A DNA stretch of 54,662 bases from Bdellovibrionia bacterium. GTDB lineage: Bacteria; Bdellovibrionota; Bdellovibrionia; Bdellovibrionales; JAGQZY01. The stretch lies in contig JAUHWN010000009.1 of assembly GCA_030424665.1 (NCBI GenBank), forward strand, positions 1 through 54,662, read 5' to 3'. Below the pieces are notes generated by a model. That model saw nothing but the letters and a program-made list of their open reading frames with translations. It had not been told where the DNA came from and made no database searches. The position numbers and the translations under genes are program-made. Position 1 is the first letter of the stretch; each line of letters starts with the position of its first letter. This document shows positions 52,999 to 54,662 of this stretch, piece by piece.

Positions 52999-54366
52999 AT
53001 GAAAAAGCTTTATGTTGGCCTACTCATGGTGTTCGCATTTTGTAGTGCCCATGCAGAGACGCCTCTGCAGACTAAATTGAGTTCTCAAATTCGAATTCCT
53101 GTTGAAAAGTATAAACTTGATAATGGATTGACGGTGTTACTCCACGAAGATCACAGTCTACCCATCATTAGTTATCATACTTGGTTTAGAGTTGGTTCTC
53201 GTCATGAACGTCCCGGTATTACGGGGATCGCCCATATGTTCGAACACTTGATGTTCAAAGGGACAAAGAAGTATCCGAATAAAAAATTTGACGAGTTACT
53301 CCAGGCCAATGGAGCTACAAACAATGCGTTTACTTCCCATGACTACACGGGATACTACGAGAACTTTCCAAGCGATAAGTTAGAACTCATTATGGATATT
53401 GAATCCGATCGCATGGTGAACTTAGAACTCAATGAAGAGATGCTAGGAGCTGAGAGGGAAGTCGTTAAAGAAGAGCGTCGCATGAGAGTTGATAATCGCC
53501 CAGGTGGAGTGCTCTACGAAAATATTTATAGAACTGTTTTTAGGGTTCATCCCTATCGCTGGCCGGTTATCGGTTGGATGAAAGATATTTCCAGTTATAA
53601 ACTTGAAGACTTCAAGCAGTGGTATAAGACTTACTATGCACCCAGTAACGCCGTACTCGTCATTGCTGGTGATTTTGATACCTCCAAAGTTAAAAAAATG
53701 ATTCAAAAATACTACGGTCCACTGAAGGCTCAGCCTTTGCCGGAACAGAAGTACTCCAGCGAACCCGTGCAGAGTGGTTTTCGGCAACAGGTTGTCACTA
53801 AAGATGTTCAAGCTCCTCTAGTGTCATTAGCTTATCGGGGCCCCGCTGCCAGTGACAAGGATACTTATGCTCTCGATTTGTTGGGACGAATTCTTGGAAG
53901 TGGAACTTCGAGTCGCCTTTATACGCGTCTCGTGTATAGAAACAAGAAAGCCACCTCGGTTGGAGCGTACAATGCCAGTGGAAAGGACCCAGGAGTCTTT
54001 CAAGTCAGAGTTTCTTTAAAGCCAGGAGTGCCTGAGTCGCAAATTCAACAGGCACTTTTGGGTGAGATTTATAAGATGCGAAGTACGCGTGTATCCGAAC
54101 AAGAACTCCAGAAGGCAAAGAATCAAACAATGCTTTCCTATGTGAGCTCAATGAAAACGGTTGATGGAAAGGCAAATATTTTAGCTCTCAACGAAATTCT
54201 CTTTGGGGACTATTCTGAGTTCTTCAAGGATCTCGACCGTTACAATCAGGTGACGGCCATTGACATACAGGAAGTTGCTAAAAAGTACCTAACACCCAAG
54301 CAAGCCTCTTGGGTTGTTGTTAAGCCGCGAAATGTTTCAGCGAATACACAAGGAGTTCAACAGTGA
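52999..54366 (+). CDS. M16-family zinc peptidase, catalytic subunit
   Basis: A 455-residue peptidase with signal peptide (KKLYVGLLMVFAFCSAHAE). The inverted zinc site HxxEH is in GIAHMFEHLMFKGTK and the third ligand lies in the EREVVKEERRMRVDNRP region. The full two-domain M16 half is present. It lies in the periplasm or envelope. The following gene overlaps its stop (GTGA) and encodes a second M16 protein, giving the classic two-subunit arrangement. Substrates are probably small peptides or misfolded export products. GGAGG precedes the ATG. Confidence 0.93.
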   Translation: MKKLYVGLLMVFAFCSAHAETPLQTKLSSQIRIPVEKYKLDNGLTVLLHEDHSLPIISYHTWFRVGSRHERPGITGIAHMFEHLMFKGTKKYPNKKFDELLQANGATNNAFTSHDYTGYYENFPSDKLELIMDIESDRMVNLELNEEMLGAEREVVKEERRMRVDNRPGGVLYENIYRTVFRVHPYRWPVIGWMKDISSYKLEDFKQWYKTYYAPSNAVLVIAGDFDTSKVKKMIQKYYGPLKAQPLPEQKYSSEPVQSGFRQQVVTKDVQAPLVSLAYRGPAASDKDTYALDLLGRILGSGTSSRLYTRLVYRNKKATSVGAYNASGKDPGVFQVRVSLKPGVPESQIQQALLGEIYKMRSTRVSEQELQKAKNQTMLSYVSSMKTVDGKANILALNEILFGDYSEFFKDLDRYNQVTAIDIQEVAKKYLTPKQASWVVVKPRNVSANTQGVQQ

Positions 54367-54662
54367 GAGTCTTAGTAATTAACTTTTTTCTTCTTGGTGG
54401 GTTTCTGTTGCTTTCGGCCTGTGCGTCGGTGAACCTCGGAGGGGGTTCCTCCTTTGAACTCCGCGACTACAAGGAAGTGACTCTAGAAAACGGTCTAAGA
54501 GTACTATATGTCAGTGACGATAGCCTTCCATACGTATCTTTTAGAATGCTAATTGGTTCTGGTTCCGCTACGGATCCGGCGACACAGGCGGGGTTAGCGA
54601 GTTTGACCAGTGACTTATTGAGCAAGGGAACTCGCGATATGAATGCGATTCAGATAAGCGAA
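54363..54662 (+). CDS. M16-family peptidase-like lipoprotein, non-catalytic type, truncated by window
   Basis: The first 100 residues are visible. It starts with GTG overlapping the previous stop, and has a lipobox (LLLSACAS). The following DYKEVTLENGLRVLYVSDD and SGSATDPATQAGLASLTSDLLSKGT align with the M16 N-terminus, but the HxxEH site is replaced by LASLTSD. It is therefore probably the non-catalytic partner of the peptidase before it. The C-terminus lies outside the window. Confidence 0.85.
   Translation, partial: MRVLVINFFLLGGFLLLSACASVNLGGGSSFELRDYKEVTLENGLRVLYVSDDSLPYVSFRMLIGSGSATDPATQAGLASLTSDLLSKGTRDMNAIQISE

Overview
The window reads as chromosomal DNA of moderate GC from a Gram-negative, motile, non-spore-forming bacterium, most likely a relative of Bdellovibrio (Bdellovibrionota). 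This is inference from gene content: a TonB-dependent receptor, outer-membrane and lipoproteins, a chemoreceptor, FliL, an AgmX/PglI-type protein, a GldA/GldFG-like ABC system, a RicT homologue in a Gram-negative setting, frequent GTG/TTG starts and many ATGA/TTGA start-stop overlaps. No rRNA, tRNA or CRISPR array was seen.

Layout. 1-9.9 kb: truncated TonB-dependent receptor (-), chemoreceptor (+), a minus-strand set of membrane protein, XRE regulator and PhoX-like protein, then a beta-barrel protein and a Cys-rich lipoprotein. 9.9-18.8 kb: an RqcH/NFACT protein, then a tightly overlapped operon of ABC ATPase, fused permease/GldG protein, DUF4340 protein, GHMP sugar kinase and DUF429 protein, followed by an exported protein. 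18.8-20.8 kb: a spore-photoproduct-lyase-like radical SAM enzyme coupled to an unknown protein (-). 20.8-24.3 kb: a HAD phosphatase and a FecR/AgmX protein whose convergent stop codons have been separated by a complete IS1-like element with terminal inverted repeats and a 9-bp target duplication; then secG. 24.4-32.1 kb: a receiver-GAF regulator divergent from a housekeeping run tmk-holB-ricT-tatD-gapA-pgk-tpiA covering DNA replication and lower glycolysis. 32.2-38.7 kb: a zinc-ribbon protein, threonine ammonia-lyase, small exported proteins and a divergent hydantoinase A/B-like pair (-). 38.7-42.6 kb: hisC-cmk-rpsA, with a good promoter and structured leader before rpsA. 42.5-45.4 kb: small unknown genes with a 35-bp interspersed repeat family in the spacers. 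45.4-52.2 kb: HIT protein, rhomboid protease, small acidic protein, a 1170-residue Lys- and Cys-rich exported protein with three internal repeats, and an L,D-transpeptidase. 52.4 kb to the end: a FliL-like protein and a pair of M16 peptidase subunits, the second truncated by the window.

The best leads for new biology are: the radical SAM protein that keeps the SPL iron-sulfur motif but appears to lack the hydrogen-donor cysteine, with its coupled partner; the IS element with a compact three-way-junction structure and a hairpin over its transposase start; the repeat family beside rpsA; the degenerate hydantoinase-like pair; and the giant Cys-rich repeat protein. Several ORF starts were moved to the codon best placed behind a ribosome binding site.
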